Positions 1 through 8,632 of a DNA stretch of 64,000 nt are shown in pieces. The DNA is from Thermohalobaculum sp965263335. Its GTDB lineage: Bacteria > Pseudomonadota > Alphaproteobacteria > Rhodobacterales > Rhodobacteraceae. The stretch covers positions 2,232,001-2,296,000 of the forward strand of contig CBDHHE010000001.1 of NCBI GenBank assembly GCA_965263335.1, given 5' to 3'. Every line of letters starts with the position of its first letter. Position 1 is the stretch's first letter. The position numbers and the translations under genes were made by a program. The notes under the pieces were generated by a model. It saw only the letters and a list, made by a program, of their open reading frames with translations, was not told the DNA's origin and did not search any database.

Positions 1-456
1 CCCCGGCGCTGTCGCCACATCTCCGGCCGCGACATCGCGCGTGCCGCCAGGCCCTTCAAGGCGCACGCTTGCATCTGCCGCAATCAGCGCAGGCACCGAG
101 TCAGCCGCCGGAGACGCATTGCAGAGATTGCCGGAGAGCGTCGCGCGTCCCTGAATCTGCGTTGACCCGATCAGCTCAAGAGCCTCGACCACACCCGGCC
201 AAAGCGCCCGAACACCCTCATGCGCCCCAAGCTCGATCCCGGAGACCGCGGCGCCAATGCGAAACCCGCCGTCTTCGGACGTGATCGCATGCATCCCGCC
301 GATGCGCTTGATATCAACGATCAGATCGGGAATGACGATGCCGGACCGCAGTTGCACAAGAACGTCGGTGCCGCCGGCAAGCACCCGAGCGCTGCCCGTC
401 TCGGCAGCGATAAGGCCGACTGCCTCTTCGATGGTCTGGGGGGCTTCATAGCGCAT
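1..456 (-). CDS. FAD-binding subunit of a xanthine dehydrogenase/CO dehydrogenase-type molybdoenzyme (partial, 3' end beyond window)
   Basis: The frame is open from an ATG at 456 to the window edge, giving the first 152 residues. It opens MRYEAPQTIEEAVGLIA. The phosphate-binding signature VLAGGTDVL lies at about residues 25-33 and the second FAD contact segment TLSGNLCNASPAAD at about 105-118. Both are typical of the medium FAD subunit (CoxM/XdhA type), which passes electrons between the molybdenum subunit and the 2Fe-2S subunit and is usually about 270-290 residues. A strong GGAGGAG ribosome site precedes the ATG. The other two subunits are not in the window, so the substrate cannot be told. 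The gene starts 135 bp downstream of znuB on the same strand but looks functionally unrelated to it. Confidence 0.85.
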   Translation of the reverse strand, partial: MRYEAPQTIEEAVGLIAAETGSARVLAGGTDVLVQLRSGIVIPDLIVDIKRIGGMHAITSEDGGFRIGAAVSGIELGAHEGVRALWPGVVEALELIGSTQIQGRATLSGNLCNASPAADSVPALIAADASVRLEGPGGTRDVAAGDVATAPG

Positions 457-591
457 GGCGTGAGCTCTCCTCCGGAATGGTGATCCCCGTCCGCGGGCGT
501 CGTCGAAACAATCTGCCCATCCACCCCATTAGACCCGCGCCGCCTCCAACTGCAAGCCGCGAAACCGCATTGATGCGAAGATGATCGCAAT

Positions 592-1389
592 CTACCGCTC
601 CGGCACCACAAGACGGATCAAGTTCGCGAGCACGAAAATGACCAGCGCCGTCACAACGATCGACGGGCCTGCGGGCGTGTCCAGAACAAGCGAAGCCTGC
701 AGTCCTACGATGACCGAGAGTGCACCGAACAGCATAGCTATTCCGGCCATCGCCTCGGGCGTGCGGGCCAGCGCACGGGCCGCAGCAGCGGGAATGATGA
801 GGAGCGCAGTGATGAGTAGCGCCCCAACAAGCTTGAGCGATATGGCAATCAGCACCGCCAACGTTGCCGTCAGCACCAGATTGTCGCGGCGCGGGTCTCC
901 ACCGGCAGCGACCGCAAGCTCGGTGCTCAGGGTTGCCACAATAAGCCTCTGCCAGCTGAGGCCGATAACCAGGCTGATCACGGCGGCCCCCATCCAAACG
1001 GCCGTCACCTCGGACCAGCCAACGGACAGGATGTCGCCGAACAGATACGCCGTCAGATCGACCCTGATCGAGCCGATCAGAGCAACAGAAACCAGCCCGC
1101 AGGCAAGCGCTCCGTGCGCCATCACGCCAAGAAGCGTGTCGCTGGCGTAGGCCCGTCCCGACATTGCGCTGACCAGCAGCCCGGCCACCAAGGCGGTGAG
1201 GCCGACGCCTGCAACCAGCGGCAATTCTGCCGCGAGCGCCAAAGCGACACCCAGAATCGCAGCATGCGCAACCGTGTCACCGAAGTAGGCCATCCGACGC
1301 CAGACGACAAAGCACCCGAGTGGCCCAGCAGCAACGGCCACCCCGATTCCAGCGAGCACCGCCCGCAGCATAAAACCCTCGAAGACCAT
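592..1389 (-). CDS. znuB: zinc ABC transporter permease ZnuB
   Basis: This 265-residue, strongly hydrophobic protein has about eight membrane segments and the ABC-3 family layout (MLRAVLAGIGVAVAAGPLGCF at the start, GDTVAHAAILG near residue 35). It is the inner-membrane channel for zinc, fed by ZnuA and powered by ZnuC. The ATG at 1389 lies 2 bases after the znuC stop, so the two are translated together. It is the last gene of zur-znuC-znuB. ABC-3 permeases can also carry manganese or iron, but the adjoining Zur-type regulator and His-rich ZnuA favour zinc. Confidence 0.92.
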   Translation of the reverse strand: MVFEGFMLRAVLAGIGVAVAAGPLGCFVVWRRMAYFGDTVAHAAILGVALALAAELPLVAGVGLTALVAGLLVSAMSGRAYASDTLLGVMAHGALACGLVSVALIGSIRVDLTAYLFGDILSVGWSEVTAVWMGAAVISLVIGLSWQRLIVATLSTELAVAAGGDPRRDNLVLTATLAVLIAISLKLVGALLITALLIIPAAAARALARTPEAMAGIAMLFGALSVIVGLQASLVLDTPAGPSIVVTALVIFVLANLIRLVVPER

Positions 1390-1391
1390 AC

Positions 1392-2153
1392 TCAGCTGCC
1401 GTCTTGAGCAGCTGGGAGGGGACCTTGCCCGCGGGCGTGATCATGATCGTGATGGTGATCGTGCTGGTGGCGGTAAAGCGCGAGCGCTCCTCCAGTGCCG
1501 TAGCCGAACATGGCCCGATAGGCAGGCGCAGCAGAGACGACTGTGGGCGTGCCCTCGCAACAGATGTGACCGTTGACGCAGATAACCCGGTCTGACGCAC
1601 TCATCACCACGTGCAGGTCATGACTGACCATGAGAACGCCGCAACCGAATTCTTGACGCATCTGGGCGATGGTATCGTAAAATGCCACCGTCCCCGGTTG
1701 GTCTAGGCCTTGTGTTGGTTCGTCAAGCACCAGCAGCTCCGGTTCACGCAGCAAGGCATGAGCCAACAACGCGCGCTGGAACTGACCGCCGGACAATCCA
1801 CCGAGTTGTCGCCCTTCGAGACCAGGAATGCCGACCTGCAGCAATGTTGCTTCGCGTGCCTGTGCATCGCCACCCGCCAATGCCAAGAACCGCCCAACGG
1901 TCAGAGGCATCGTGCGATCAACTGCGAGACGCTGCGGCACATACCCGATACGCAAGTCCTTGCGACGACGTACATACCCGGCTGCCACCGGGACAGCGCC
2001 CAACAGAGCCCGCAGAAGCGTAGTTTTTCCTGACCCATTGGGACCGAGGATCGTGACAATTTCCTGCTGCTGGATCGCAAAGTCGATGCCATGCAGTACC
2101 CGCGTCTCGGCAAGCCATACATCGACGCCGCAAGCCTCGATGAGTGCGCTCAT
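1392..2153 (-). CDS. znuC: zinc ABC transporter ATPase ZnuC
   Basis: This is a 253-residue ABC ATPase. Walker A is GPNGSGKTT (residues 37-45), the signature is LSGGQFQRALLAHAL and Walker B is LLVLDEPTQGLDQP. It energises zinc import through ZnuB. The open frame runs upstream to 2297, but that part lies inside zur. The ATG at 2153 overlaps the zur stop as ATGA and gives the normal family length. The C-terminus holds a short histidine/aspartate run (RHQHDHHHDHDHA), a plausible zinc-sensing or zinc-holding tail of a kind also seen in other ZnuC proteins. Confidence 0.93.
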   Translation of the reverse strand: MSALIEACGVDVWLAETRVLHGIDFAIQQQEIVTILGPNGSGKTTLLRALLGAVPVAAGYVRRRKDLRIGYVPQRLAVDRTMPLTVGRFLALAGGDAQAREATLLQVGIPGLEGRQLGGLSGGQFQRALLAHALLREPELLVLDEPTQGLDQPGTVAFYDTIAQMRQEFGCGVLMVSHDLHVVMSASDRVICVNGHICCEGTPTVVSAAPAYRAMFGYGTGGALALYRHQHDHHHDHDHARGQGPLPAAQDGS

Positions 2154-2635
2154 CCAGAGCCCTCTCGGGCCTGACAGGCGCTGCATACACCTGCGGTCTC
2201 GATGACGGAGTGCACGTCGCCCACTCCCATCCGCTCTGCCGCCTCCGCGAGCGCCTTTCCGGCGTTGGGCTCGATTGTCTCTCCCACAGTGCGGCAATTC
2301 TTACAAATGACGAACGCCGCCACATGCGTCTCGCCCGGTACCGCGCAGGCCACATAGGCATTCAACGTTTCAATCCGGTGGGCAAGTCCCTGCGCAACCA
2401 GGAAGTCCAGCGCTCGGTATGCGACCGGCGGCTGCGCGCTGAAGCCTTCGTCGACGAGCCGGCGCAGCACGTCATAGGCCCCAAGCGCGGTGTGCGACTC
2501 CAAAAGCAGCTCGAACACGCGAGCACGCACCGGCGTCAACCTCAAACCCTGCTCACGGCAATGCGCCTCTGCCGTTGCAAGGGCAGTCTTTCGGCACTTT
2601 GCATGATCGTGCTTCTGAAAGGCCGAAGGTGTCAT
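2150..2635 (-). CDS. zur: Fur-family zinc uptake regulator Zur
   Basis: This 161-residue Fur-family repressor has an N-terminal winged helix (LRLTPVRARVFELLLE, then the recognition region PPVAYRALDFLVAQGL). Its C-terminal dimerisation part holds two CxxC pairs (ICKNC and VCSAC) that bind structural zinc. In this family, zinc-loaded Zur represses uptake genes. It is the first gene of zur-znuC-znuB and is divergent from znuA, so one regulatory region of about 84 bp probably serves both directions. Position beside znuABC is what separates Zur from Fur or PerR here. Confidence 0.92.
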   Translation of the reverse strand: MTPSAFQKHDHAKCRKTALATAEAHCREQGLRLTPVRARVFELLLESHTALGAYDVLRRLVDEGFSAQPPVAYRALDFLVAQGLAHRIETLNAYVACAVPGETHVAAFVICKNCRTVGETIEPNAGKALAEAAERMGVGDVHSVIETAGVCSACQAREGSG

Positions 2636-2649
2636 ATGCGCCTCTGCGT

Positions 2650-2691
2650 TGTTATGTTATTGCGTTGCCTCTTTGTGTAATATTATATCAC
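2650..2691. promoter_or_regulatory. candidate Zur operator region between zur and znuA
   Basis: The 84-bp divergent spacer holds an AT-rich island in an otherwise GC-rich region. It contains TGTTATGTTATTGCG (2650-2664) and the imperfect inverted repeat GTGTAATATTATATCAC (2675-2691, core TAATATTA). The left element resembles half of the GTTATAACAT-type Zur site of proteobacteria. Location and base composition support an operator; the exact boundaries are inferred. Confidence 0.45.
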
Positions 2692-2719
2692 CCAGGATGC
2701 AGTGGAAAGAGGTTGTGGT

Positions 2720-3853
2720 ATGCACGCGAAAACTTGTGCCTCGACAGTCGGGTTGGCGATGGTCCTGACGGCCACCACCGCACTGTCGTCTCCGAAAGTC
2801 GTCACAGATATTCCACCGGTGCACTCGCTTGTCACCGCTGTCATGGAGGGCGTGGGCACACCAATCCTCCTCGTGGAAGGCAACAGCTCGCCGCATCATG
2901 TGGCTCTCAAGCCTTCCCAAGCCCTGGCGCTTGAACAGGCGGATGTCGTGTTCGCGATAGGCCACGAACTCACGCCTTGGCTTTTCGAGGCGAGTGAAAA
3001 CCTCGTCCAGGAAGGAGCGATGCTGGAGCTCTCGGAGGTCGAGGGCACGAGCAAACTGCCAATCCGCGCCGGGGGCCGCTTCGAGGCACACGATCATTCG
3101 GACCACGATGATGATCATGCTGAGCACGGCGAAAAGCATGACGATGAGCACGCCGAGCACGACCACAAGCACGACGATGAGCACGCCGAGCACGACGAAA
3201 AGCATGACGACGAGCATGCCGAGCACGATCACAAGCACGACGATGATCATGCCGAGCACGGCGAAAAGCATGACGATGAGCACGCCGAGCACGATCACAA
3301 GCACGACGATGATCATGCACATGATGCTCACGAGGGATCGGTTGACCCGCATCTGTGGCTGGACCCGCACAATGCCCAGGAATGGTTGCGAGTGATTGCG
3401 GCTACGCTCTCCAACGCAGACCCGGCAAACGCGGAGCAATACGCCGCAAATGCACAGGCAGCCCATGAGAAGCTCGCGTCGCTTCAGACCGACATCAGCG
3501 CAAAGCTTGAGCCGGTGCGCGACATACCGTTCATCGTGTTCCACGACGCCTATCAGTACTATGAGACGGCCTTCGATTTATCGGCGTCCGGATCGATTGC
3601 GCTCAATGATGCCGAGCAACCGAGCGCTGCACGAATTGTCGAGATCAAGGAGACGCTCGCTGAGAGTGGCGCAGTCTGCGTCTTCGCCGAGCCGCAATTC
3701 GACAAGCGCCTCGTGGAAACCGTCATCGAAGGCGGAGCAGCCCGCAGCGGTGTGCTCGACCCGCTCGGCGCTGACATCGCCCCGGGAGCTGATCACTACG
3801 AAGCTCTTCTTCGAGACCTGACCGATTCGCTGGTAACTTGCTTGAGCGGATGA
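2720..3853 (+). CDS. znuA: periplasmic zinc-binding protein ZnuA with histidine-rich loop
   Basis: This 377-residue cluster 9 (TroA-like) metal-binding lipocalin-free solute-binding protein begins with a Sec signal (MHAKTCASTVGLAMVLTATT). Zinc-ligand histidines sit in SSPHHVALKPSQ, PHLWLDPHNAQEW and VFHDAYQYYE. Between the first two is a long His/Asp/Glu loop built of seven 11-residue repeats (HDDEHAEHDHK type, 3104-3334). The frame opens further upstream at a GTG (2702), but the ATG at 2720 has GGAAAGAGG placed correctly before it and starts directly with the signal peptide. It captures periplasmic Zn2+ for ZnuBC. It is transcribed divergently from zur. Confidence 0.93.
   Translation: MHAKTCASTVGLAMVLTATTALSSPKVVTDIPPVHSLVTAVMEGVGTPILLVEGNSSPHHVALKPSQALALEQADVVFAIGHELTPWLFEASENLVQEGAMLELSEVEGTSKLPIRAGGRFEAHDHSDHDDDHAEHGEKHDDEHAEHDHKHDDEHAEHDEKHDDEHAEHDHKHDDDHAEHGEKHDDEHAEHDHKHDDDHAHDAHEGSVDPHLWLDPHNAQEWLRVIAATLSNADPANAEQYAANAQAAHEKLASLQTDISAKLEPVRDIPFIVFHDAYQYYETAFDLSASGSIALNDAEQPSAARIVEIKETLAESGAVCVFAEPQFDKRLVETVIEGGAARSGVLDPLGADIAPGADHYEALLRDLTDSLVTCLSG
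3104..3334 (+). repeat. 33-bp tandem repeat, seven copies, in the ZnuA metal loop
   Basis: Seven in-frame 33-bp units each encode 11 residues of the form HDD(E/D)HAEH(D/G)(H/E)K; the last unit is degenerate. Two unit types (ending DHK and GEK/DEK) alternate, which suggests growth by duplication of larger blocks. The encoded stretch is almost entirely His, Asp, Glu, Lys and Ala, as expected of a flexible metal-collecting loop. Confidence 0.9.
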
Positions 3854-3882
3854 GCGCGCAGTTTACGAAACCGGGAGCGTTC

Positions 3883-4758
3883 TCAAGAATCCGCAACGGT
3901 GCGAGACGCACCGATGCGCCGGCGAAACAGTCGCCCTCGGGAAAACGCCCGACGATCGATATAGAAGGGCAGGATGAGATTGAGTATCGCCCGCTCTGAC
4001 CAAGACCATGTCCGATCCTCCACCCGGGCAAGGGTGGCACGCTCGTAACTCGCGCGTATCGCCCGCATTTCAGCAAGGCCGGGCGCACGTGCCCGTCGGA
4101 TTTCCCGCGTTGTGTCGGTTCGAAGGATGCGCTGAAGGAACTTGGTCTTGTTCGTACCGGTCACGGCCCCATCAAGAAGGACCGGCAACAGGGCGAGATG
4201 ATCCCAGCCCCAATCGTGGGGGTAGTCTTCCCGAACGCGGTCCTGCTCCTGAGCGAGGCGATCGCGGCGCCACAGACCGTAGATCCAGCTCGCGTGGCTA
4301 CGAAACAGACCATGCGCGACCTTGGCGATCCGCGGCCCACCGGGGCCCCGTCGATACGGCGTGACACGCATCTTCGCGCGGTCAGACGGAGCTGAATGAA
4401 TCTCACCTACTGCAAGATCCGCATGTGGGTCACGATCGAGGCGCTCGACCAGCTCTGCCACATAGGTGGTATCGCTCAGATCATCATAGGCGCGCCACAT
4501 GAACAGATCGGCGCTGCTCTGCTGGCGCAGATCCACAAAGTTCGCTCCTGGCCCGATATTGATCGGCCGGCGTATATGGCGAATCCGGCTGTCACGCGCT
4601 GCAAAGCTTGCGCAAATCTCGGCCGTTTCGTCGTCGGACGCGTTGTCGCCAATCAGGACCTCGACATCTTCGAATGTTTGGGTGCGAACGCACTCCAGAG
4701 ACTCCGCCAGGAGCGGACCACCATTGTAGACCGGGATGCCGATACCGACCCGCGCCAT
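3883..4758 (-). CDS. family 2 glycosyltransferase
   Basis: This 291-residue GT-A type glycosyltransferase opens MARVGIGIPVYNGGPLL, the usual nucleotide-binding start of family GT2. LIGDNASDDET follows at about residue 37, and MWRAYDDLSD holds the DxD-like metal-binding aspartates. It should transfer a sugar from a nucleotide donor, probably for a surface polysaccharide. The ATG at 4758 has GGAGGAG 5-6 bases upstream and is preferred over the in-frame GTG at 4764. Its neighbours are a nucleotide-sugar epimerase and a CmcI-like enzyme, suggesting a small saccharide-modification cluster. The acceptor is unknown. Confidence 0.85.
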   Translation of the reverse strand: MARVGIGIPVYNGGPLLAESLECVRTQTFEDVEVLIGDNASDDETAEICASFAARDSRIRHIRRPINIGPGANFVDLRQQSSADLFMWRAYDDLSDTTYVAELVERLDRDPHADLAVGEIHSAPSDRAKMRVTPYRRGPGGPRIAKVAHGLFRSHASWIYGLWRRDRLAQEQDRVREDYPHDWGWDHLALLPVLLDGAVTGTNKTKFLQRILRTDTTREIRRARAPGLAEMRAIRASYERATLARVEDRTWSWSERAILNLILPFYIDRRAFSRGRLFRRRIGASRTVADS

Positions 4759-4924
4759 GCCCACTCCTCCCCCCGTGGATCAATGCCAGTCTTGCACACC
4801 CACGGTCTCACGCGCACATGTGCGCCACCACATATTCTAACCGCCTTGGCCCACAACCGCAAAGCCCTCTGAAGCGCAGACACATCGTTTTGACTTGCCG
4901 AGTAGCGCCTGCTACGCGCCCCGC

Positions 4925-5821
4925 ATGCAACGCGTTCTCGTCACCGGCGCCGGCGGCTACATCGGTCGCCACGTCACCTCCGCGCTCGAAGGACGTGCAG
5001 AGGTCTTGACGCTGCACGATCCGGGTCAGGTGGAACGCATCGACCTCCTCGCACCAGGAGCAGCTTCGTCGGCCATCAACACCTTGCGCCCTGACATACT
5101 GATCCATCTCGCCTGGGTGACTGACCATGGGAAGTTCTGGACATCTCCCCTCAACGAAACGTGGGAGCAGGCATCGATCGCCTTGTTCAAGATGTTCTTT
5201 GCGGCGGGAGGACAGCGCGCCATCGGCATAGGTACATGCGCCGAGTATGACTGGACTGGTGCAACAGCCTGCTTGTCGGAAGATGCTCCAATCGCCCCTC
5301 ACACTCCATATGGCCGGTGCAAGGCAAGAACGGCAGAGGCGCTACTGGATCTCGCGCAGCGTGACGGCGTGAGTGCAGCTTGGGGACGGGTCTTTCACAC
5401 TTTCGGCTTGGGCGAGCCACCAAACCGCTTGATCCCTGCGATGATTGGAGCCTGCCATGACCGGCAGTCACTGGATTGCGGACCAGCCGACACGGCAAGA
5501 GACTTCTGGCATGTACGTCACTTGGGTGCTGCGATCGCAGCGCTCGCCCTCTCATCCACCACGGGAGCCGTGAACCTCGCCAGTGGCAGGCTCGCGTGTT
5601 TTGCGGAGATCGGAAACCTGATCGAAACCGCTGCCGGAACGAGAGGTTGTCTCAGGTTCGGCCGCAGAATGCTCGGTGACGGCGAACCAAGCCTTCTGGG
5701 AGCCGACACGCGGCGATTGAGGACCGAAGTTGGTTTCCCGGAGACAGGAGACCTTGCGGCTGAGCTGAAAGACTACTTGGCAGATCTCGCACTCAGACAG
5801 GCTCATCGCCCCAAACTCTGA
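4925..5821 (+). CDS. NAD-dependent epimerase/dehydratase (extended SDR)
   Basis: This 298-residue extended short-chain dehydrogenase starts MQRVLVTGAGGYIGRHVTS, with the GxxGxxG dinucleotide-binding loop at residues 8-14. The catalytic region includes TCAEYDW and a YGRCK motif (Tyr and Lys of the YxxxK pair). Such proteins epimerise, dehydrate or reduce nucleotide sugars. The frame is open upstream from a TTG at 4895, but the ATG at 4925 places the Rossmann motif at the normal distance from the N-terminus. The gene converges with the CmcI-like gene and diverges from the glycosyltransferase. Confidence 0.85.
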   Translation: MQRVLVTGAGGYIGRHVTSALEGRAEVLTLHDPGQVERIDLLAPGAASSAINTLRPDILIHLAWVTDHGKFWTSPLNETWEQASIALFKMFFAAGGQRAIGIGTCAEYDWTGATACLSEDAPIAPHTPYGRCKARTAEALLDLAQRDGVSAAWGRVFHTFGLGEPPNRLIPAMIGACHDRQSLDCGPADTARDFWHVRHLGAAIAALALSSTTGAVNLASGRLACFAEIGNLIETAAGTRGCLRFGRRMLGDGEPSLLGADTRRLRTEVGFPETGDLAAELKDYLADLALRQAHRPKL

Positions 5822-5846
5822 TCGACACAGGCACCCAGGCTGACTG

Positions 5847-6611
5847 TCAGCGGCGCCTCAACCAAGCGCTCGGATAGTGGGTCACATTGCGTGTCAAACT
5901 CGATTCGTTAAACGGCCATGGCGGCTGTTCGAGAACGAAGTCGCTGTGCCCCGCCGCGAAATCCTCGGCTGCATTCGCAGGATTGTCCGTCTCCCAGTCG
6001 GTGCCTGCACGCGGGACCCGCGAGACGTCCCGCATCACCCCATCGGTCGCGACAATGTAGGAGCCCTGTGTCACCAACGGGGCATAGCACTCCAATTCAG
6101 CCGTCACATGTGCGTAGCTGTGGTCGGAGTCGAGGATCACCATCACGACCTTCTGGCCTTCGGCATGTTCACGGACCTGATCGACGATCTCGGAAGTGAC
6201 CGATGAACCTTCCAACATGTCAATCCGGTGGAACATTTCGTGAGCTTCAATCGCAGTTCTATTGTGCGCACGTATGTCGATGTCGACGCCCAGCACACGG
6301 CCGTGACCCATCGCCTGCATCAGCGAAGCATAGAAGATCAGTGACCCGCCATGCGCGATACCGGTCTCGATTATCAGGTCGGGTCGGAGCCGGTAGATCA
6401 CCTCCTGCATGCGGATCATGTCGTCGGGCAACTGGATCACCGGCCGGCCCATCCACGCGTAGGTATAGACCTGCTTCTGGTTCCAGCCGACACGAACATA
6501 CTGATCGGAGATCAGCTCAAACGCCTCGTCGCTGTAGAGATCAATGTCGCGCGTGCCGCTGTCGTCAACGACGGAGAGGCGCCCGGTGTCGTCATCAATG
6601 ATCAGCTTCAT
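5847..6611 (-). CDS. cephalosporin hydroxylase (CmcI)-family protein, probable SAM-dependent methyltransferase
   Basis: This 254-residue protein has the CmcI family layout: DLIIETGIAHGGSLIFYAS (SAM-binding loop, about 80-98), VLGVDIDIRAHNR (acidic loop) and VVMVILDSDHSYAHV (metal-binding DSDHS). Members include rhamnosyl O-methyltransferases and antibiotic-modifying enzymes. Next to a glycosyltransferase and an epimerase, a sugar O-methyltransferase role is plausible but not proven. The frame opens at a GTG (6626), but the ATG at 6611 is preceded by GGGAGGGG and is more likely. The family name reflects history rather than a demonstrated hydroxylase activity here. Confidence 0.8.
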   Translation of the reverse strand: MKLIIDDDTGRLSVVDDSGTRDIDLYSDEAFELISDQYVRVGWNQKQVYTYAWMGRPVIQLPDDMIRMQEVIYRLRPDLIIETGIAHGGSLIFYASLMQAMGHGRVLGVDIDIRAHNRTAIEAHEMFHRIDMLEGSSVTSEIVDQVREHAEGQKVVMVILDSDHSYAHVTAELECYAPLVTQGSYIVATDGVMRDVSRVPRAGTDWETDNPANAAEDFAAGHSDFVLEQPPWPFNESSLTRNVTHYPSAWLRRR

Positions 6612-6659
6612 GTCCCCTCCCGACACGACGGCACAGTTCTAGCGGTCGACAACGGACGG

Positions 6660-8486
6660 TCAAGAGGATGACGTCTCTCGCTGCATTTCCAGCTCCAACC
6701 ACTCATCTTCGGCGGCGGCCAGGCGATTCTGGCGTTCGCTCAGCGCAGAACTCGCTTTGCCGAAACGTTCGGGATCGCGGGCGTAAAGCTCCGGCTCAGC
6801 CAGGAGGGCTTCGAGTTTCGAAATCTCCGCAGTCAACTTGTCGATCTCTCCAGGCAGCGCTTCGAGACGATGGGATTGGGCGAAGCTCAACCCAGCCGAT
6901 TGGGCGGGCTCCCGGGTGCTGGGTTTGGTCCGCACCTTCTTGGGGGCATCTCTTGGCGCTGCATCCTCTGCGATGCTCCCGGCCCGCTGCGCACGATAAT
7001 CCGACCAACCGCCAGCATAAATCACGGCGCGTCCATCCCCCTCCATGGCGATCGTGGTTGTGGCAACTCGGTCGATAAAGTCCCGATCGTGGCTCACCAG
7101 AAGAACGGTGCCATCGAAGTCCGAGATCAGCTCCTGCAGCAGATCGAGCGTCTCCACGTCCAGATCGTTCGTAGGTTCGTCCAGCACAAGCAGGTTGGCT
7201 TCACGCGTCATCAGGCGCGCCAGCAGCAAACGCGCTTGCTCCCCCCCCGAGAGAGCACTGACTGGCCCGCGGGCCTGCCGCTCATCGAAAAGGAAGTCCT
7301 TCAGATAGCTGACCACATGGCGTGGCCGCCCACGCACCATGACCTGATCGGCCGCTCCACGCACGCGTGTCAGCTTGTCCTCGGTGAGCGTCTCCCAGAG
7401 CGAGCGCTCAGGCAGAAGCGCCTCCCGGTTCTGGTCGAAGATGGAGATGTCGACATTCGCACCAATCTTGACCGCGCCCGAATCGGGTGCAGCTTCACCA
7501 ATCAGCATGCGCAGCAGTGTTGTTTTGCCCGCCCCGTTCGGCCCCACCAGCGCCACACGCTCACCGCGCCCAATCCGGATCGAAAAGTCTTCTACAATCG
7601 TCCGGTCGCCATAGGACTTGTTGAGAGAGTTTGCCTCGATGACGCGTTTGCCGGAAGGGCCTCCGGCCTCCAGCGCCATCGCCGCCGGTCCTCGTCGCAC
7701 AATCTGTTCCTGCCGCTCGGCACGCAGATCAGCAAGCCTGCGCACCCGACCCTGGTTGCGGGTGCGTCGTGCAGAGATACCCTCGACCGCCCACCGAGCT
7801 TCGTCGCGGATCAGTCGGTCGAGTTTGTGGCGCGCGGCGTCCTCTTCGGCCCAGACTTTGTCACGCCAGCCCTCGAAGTCTGAAAACCCCTGATTCAAGC
7901 GTCGCATCTCACCACGGTCGAGCCAAAGCGTCGCCCGGCTCAGTCGGTTCAGGAAGGCGCGATCGTGACTTATGATCACAAAGCCCGCGCGGGTTGTGGA
8001 CAGATGCCCCTCAAGCCACTCGATGGCACGGATATCCAGGTGGTTGGTGGGCTCGTCCAGCAACATCAGATCTGGCGCATGTGCGATGAGCCGGGCAAGC
8101 GCAGCGCGGCGCCGCTCGCCGCCGGAGGCATCGCAAGGCGCTATGCTGCCAGTGACCTCGAGCCCATCCAGCGCACTTTCGGCACGCCAGTGCTCGGTCG
8201 CATCCAGCCCTTCAGTCGCGTGATCCAACAATGTGCCGTGGCCAGCGAAATCTGGATCCTGAGGCAAGTAGGCAACGGACTTTCCGGGCTGGACAAATCG
8301 CGTCCCGCTGTCCGGCTGGATCATCCCGGCGATGATTTTCATCAAGGTGGACTTGCCAGTGCCGTTACGCCCGACCAAGCAGAGCCGATCATGTGCGCTC
8401 AGCGTCAGTGACACGTCGGCAAACAAGGGCCGTCCACCGAAGCCCAGCGAAATGTCGCTCAATGTCAGGATTGGAGGTTCGGCCAT
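6660..8486 (-). CDS. uup: ABC-F family ATPase, Uup type
   Basis: This 608-residue soluble protein has two ABC ATPase domains and no membrane segments. The first has GRNGTGKST and SGGERRRAALARL; the second has GPNGAGKTT and SGGEQARLLLARL. The C-terminal 70 residues form a charged coiled coil (LTAEISKLEALLAEPELYARDPERFGKASS is its core region, about residues 545-575). That tail is the mark of Uup among ABC-F proteins, which act on the ribosome or on DNA rather than in transport. The ATG at 8486 gives the normal N-terminus; a GTG at 8513 is also in frame and neither has a strong ribosome site. Confidence 0.85.
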   Translation of the reverse strand: MAEPPILTLSDISLGFGGRPLFADVSLTLSAHDRLCLVGRNGTGKSTLMKIIAGMIQPDSGTRFVQPGKSVAYLPQDPDFAGHGTLLDHATEGLDATEHWRAESALDGLEVTGSIAPCDASGGERRRAALARLIAHAPDLMLLDEPTNHLDIRAIEWLEGHLSTTRAGFVIISHDRAFLNRLSRATLWLDRGEMRRLNQGFSDFEGWRDKVWAEEDAARHKLDRLIRDEARWAVEGISARRTRNQGRVRRLADLRAERQEQIVRRGPAAMALEAGGPSGKRVIEANSLNKSYGDRTIVEDFSIRIGRGERVALVGPNGAGKTTLLRMLIGEAAPDSGAVKIGANVDISIFDQNREALLPERSLWETLTEDKLTRVRGAADQVMVRGRPRHVVSYLKDFLFDERQARGPVSALSGGEQARLLLARLMTREANLLVLDEPTNDLDVETLDLLQELISDFDGTVLLVSHDRDFIDRVATTTIAMEGDGRAVIYAGGWSDYRAQRAGSIAEDAAPRDAPKKVRTKPSTREPAQSAGLSFAQSHRLEALPGEIDKLTAEISKLEALLAEPELYARDPERFGKASSALSERQNRLAAAEDEWLELEMQRETSSS

Positions 8487-8632
8487 GGCTGCGGTTCTAG
8501 GGGCTTCGCACACAGGGTCAAGCTGACACCATCGGCCAAAGGCAAAGTTCGCAAAAATCAGTGTGTTTCATTGACGAGAGATACCCGACGCGGCCACCAC
8601 TGTAGAAAGTCGTGCTGACAGATGGACGGGCT

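Noticed and set aside
2657..3544. Minus-strand frame with hydrophobic Val/Met repeats opposite znuA
   Set aside because: It is the complement of the His/Asp repeat; the hydrophobic look is a by-product of the GAT/CAC codons. znuA has a signal peptide and metal ligands.
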